From: Spirochaetaceae bacterium
GTDB lineage: Bacteria > Spirochaetota > Spirochaetia > SZUA-6 > Fen-1364
Length of the DNA: 5,661 nucleotides
Assembly (NCBI GenBank): GCA_003141795.1
Contig: PLNO01000087.1
Location: 1 to 5,661, forward strand
Direction: 5' to 3'
Shown: positions 5,433-5,661 of the stretch, piece after piece
Numbering within the stretch: the stretch's first letter is position 1
Layout of the letters: every line of letters starts with the position of its first letter
Translations under genes and position numbers: made by a program
Notes under the pieces: model-generated
What the model was told of the DNA's origin: nothing
Seen by the model: only the letters and a program-made list of their open reading frames with translations
The model's database searches: none

Positions 5433-5506
5433 CGTGCCCAAGAGGATTCGAACCTCCGACCTTTGGATCCGCAATCCAATGCTCTATCCAGCTGAGCTAT
5501 GGGCAC
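5433..5506 (-). tRNA. tRNA-Arg (anticodon GCG)
   Basis: This 74-nt class I tRNA has acceptor gtgccca/tgggcac, D-arm GCTC-AGCTGGATA-GAGC, and anticodon stem ttgga/tccaa around loop TTGCGGA. The anticodon is GCG at 5470-5472, reading CGC and by wobble CGU. Variable loop AGGTC and T-arm ggaggTTCGAATcctct follow, with discriminator G at 5433. CCA is not encoded. Most bacteria use anticodon ACG (deaminated to ICG) for these codons, so GCG is unusual. The body otherwise looks like an ordinary bacterial Arg tRNA. Confidence 0.95.
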
Positions 5507-5511
5507 ATTCT

Positions 5512-5528
5512 ACCGCGTACGCCGCGGT
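5512..5528 (-). other. Leader hairpin 5 nt upstream of tRNA-Arg(GCG)
   Basis: Arms accgcg (5512-5517) and cgcggt (5523-5528) form a perfect 6-bp stem with a 5-nt loop. It ends 5 nt before the tRNA 5' end. Confidence 0.5.
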
Positions 5529-5557
5529 CTACGCCTCGCCTTCCGTCCATCCCTGGA

Positions 5558-5572
5558 CTCGGCTCGGCTCGG
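5558..5572. repeat. Short tandem CTCGG repeat (three copies) in a tRNA spacer
   Basis: Three perfect head-to-tail copies of ctcgg lie between tRNA-Arg and the truncated tRNA-Ser. No function is evident; replication slippage in a spacer is the simplest reading. Confidence 0.6.
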
Positions 5573-5584
5573 CATCCTTGCCTA

Positions 5585-5661
5585 CGGAGAGGGTGGGATT
5601 CGAACCCACGGTGGCCCGAAGGCCACAACGGTTTTCGAGACCGTCCCATTCAACCGCTCTG
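5585..5661 (-). tRNA. tRNA-Ser (anticodon CGA), second copy, 5' end cut by right edge
   Basis: The visible part has the 3' acceptor strand cctctcc with discriminator G (5585) and T-arm gtgggTTCGAATcccac. The variable arm is a perfect 6-bp stem with a TTCG loop (gtggcc/ggccac). Anticodon stem acggt/accgt surrounds loop CTCGAAA, with anticodon CGA at 5635-5637. Roughly the first 10 nt (5' acceptor strand) lie beyond the window. It reads the same codon, UCG, as the copy at 5280 but has a different variable arm and D-loop. Confidence 0.93.

Noticed and set aside
5175..5506. Open frames of about 100 residues on both strands through the tRNA cluster
   Set aside because: They translate tRNA genes; such frames are a well-known false-annotation source.
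1..5661. CRISPR array, transposase, phage or defence genes
   Set aside because: No spaced direct repeats and no matching protein motifs in any frame; all long stretches are explained by housekeeping genes and RNAs.

Overview
This is a bacterial chromosomal window made mostly of housekeeping genes. It is GC-rich, has Shine-Dalgarno-led genes and uses some GTG starts. Four things point to a bacterium that forms Gln- and/or Asn-tRNA by transamidation: gatC and gatA, a small (4.5S-type) SRP RNA, a dnaX-ybaB-recR block, and tRNA genes with no encoded CCA. The tRNA-Ser / SRP RNA / dnaX / ybaB / recR order is reminiscent of Desulfobacterota-like ('deltaproteobacterial') and related deep-branching GC-rich Gram-negatives. 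That placement is inference and I cannot assign a taxon.

Layout. Positions 1-738, minus strand: the 5' part of gatA (it runs off the left edge) and complete gatC upstream of it. They are separated by an unusually long 167-nt gap that holds a long imperfect hairpin with a perfect 15-bp basal stem. Positions 739-1010: a divergent intergenic region with a candidate promoter on each strand. Positions 1011-2432, plus strand: an intracellular trehalase-like (GH37/GH63-type, alpha/alpha-barrel) glycoside hydrolase. Positions 2433-2478: a convergent gap with a strong hairpin, probably the recR-side terminator. Positions 2479-4923, minus strand: the replication/repair operon dnaX-ybaB-recR, tightly packed (20-nt overlap, then a 2-nt gap). 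Positions about 5009-5092, minus strand: SRP RNA (ffs). Positions 5118-5661, minus strand: a tRNA cluster of Ser(GGA), Ser(CGA), Arg(GCG) and a second Ser(CGA) cut by the right edge.

How it works together. Everything from the right edge to 2479 reads leftward, so tRNAs, SRP RNA, clamp-loader subunit, nucleoid protein and RecR could share transcription. I see no convincing promoter between them. GatCA(B) makes amide aminoacyl-tRNAs, SRP RNA guides membrane-protein targeting, DnaX loads the replication clamp and RecR acts in gap repair. The glycosidase is the only accessory-looking gene, with no sugar-metabolism neighbours here.

I see no mobile element, CRISPR array or defence system. The most interesting signals are at RNA level: small hairpins of unrelated sequence just upstream of each complete tRNA, an Arg tRNA with the unusual anticodon GCG, the gatC-gatA intercistronic hairpin, and an apparent Asp-to-Glu change at the glycosidase general-acid position.
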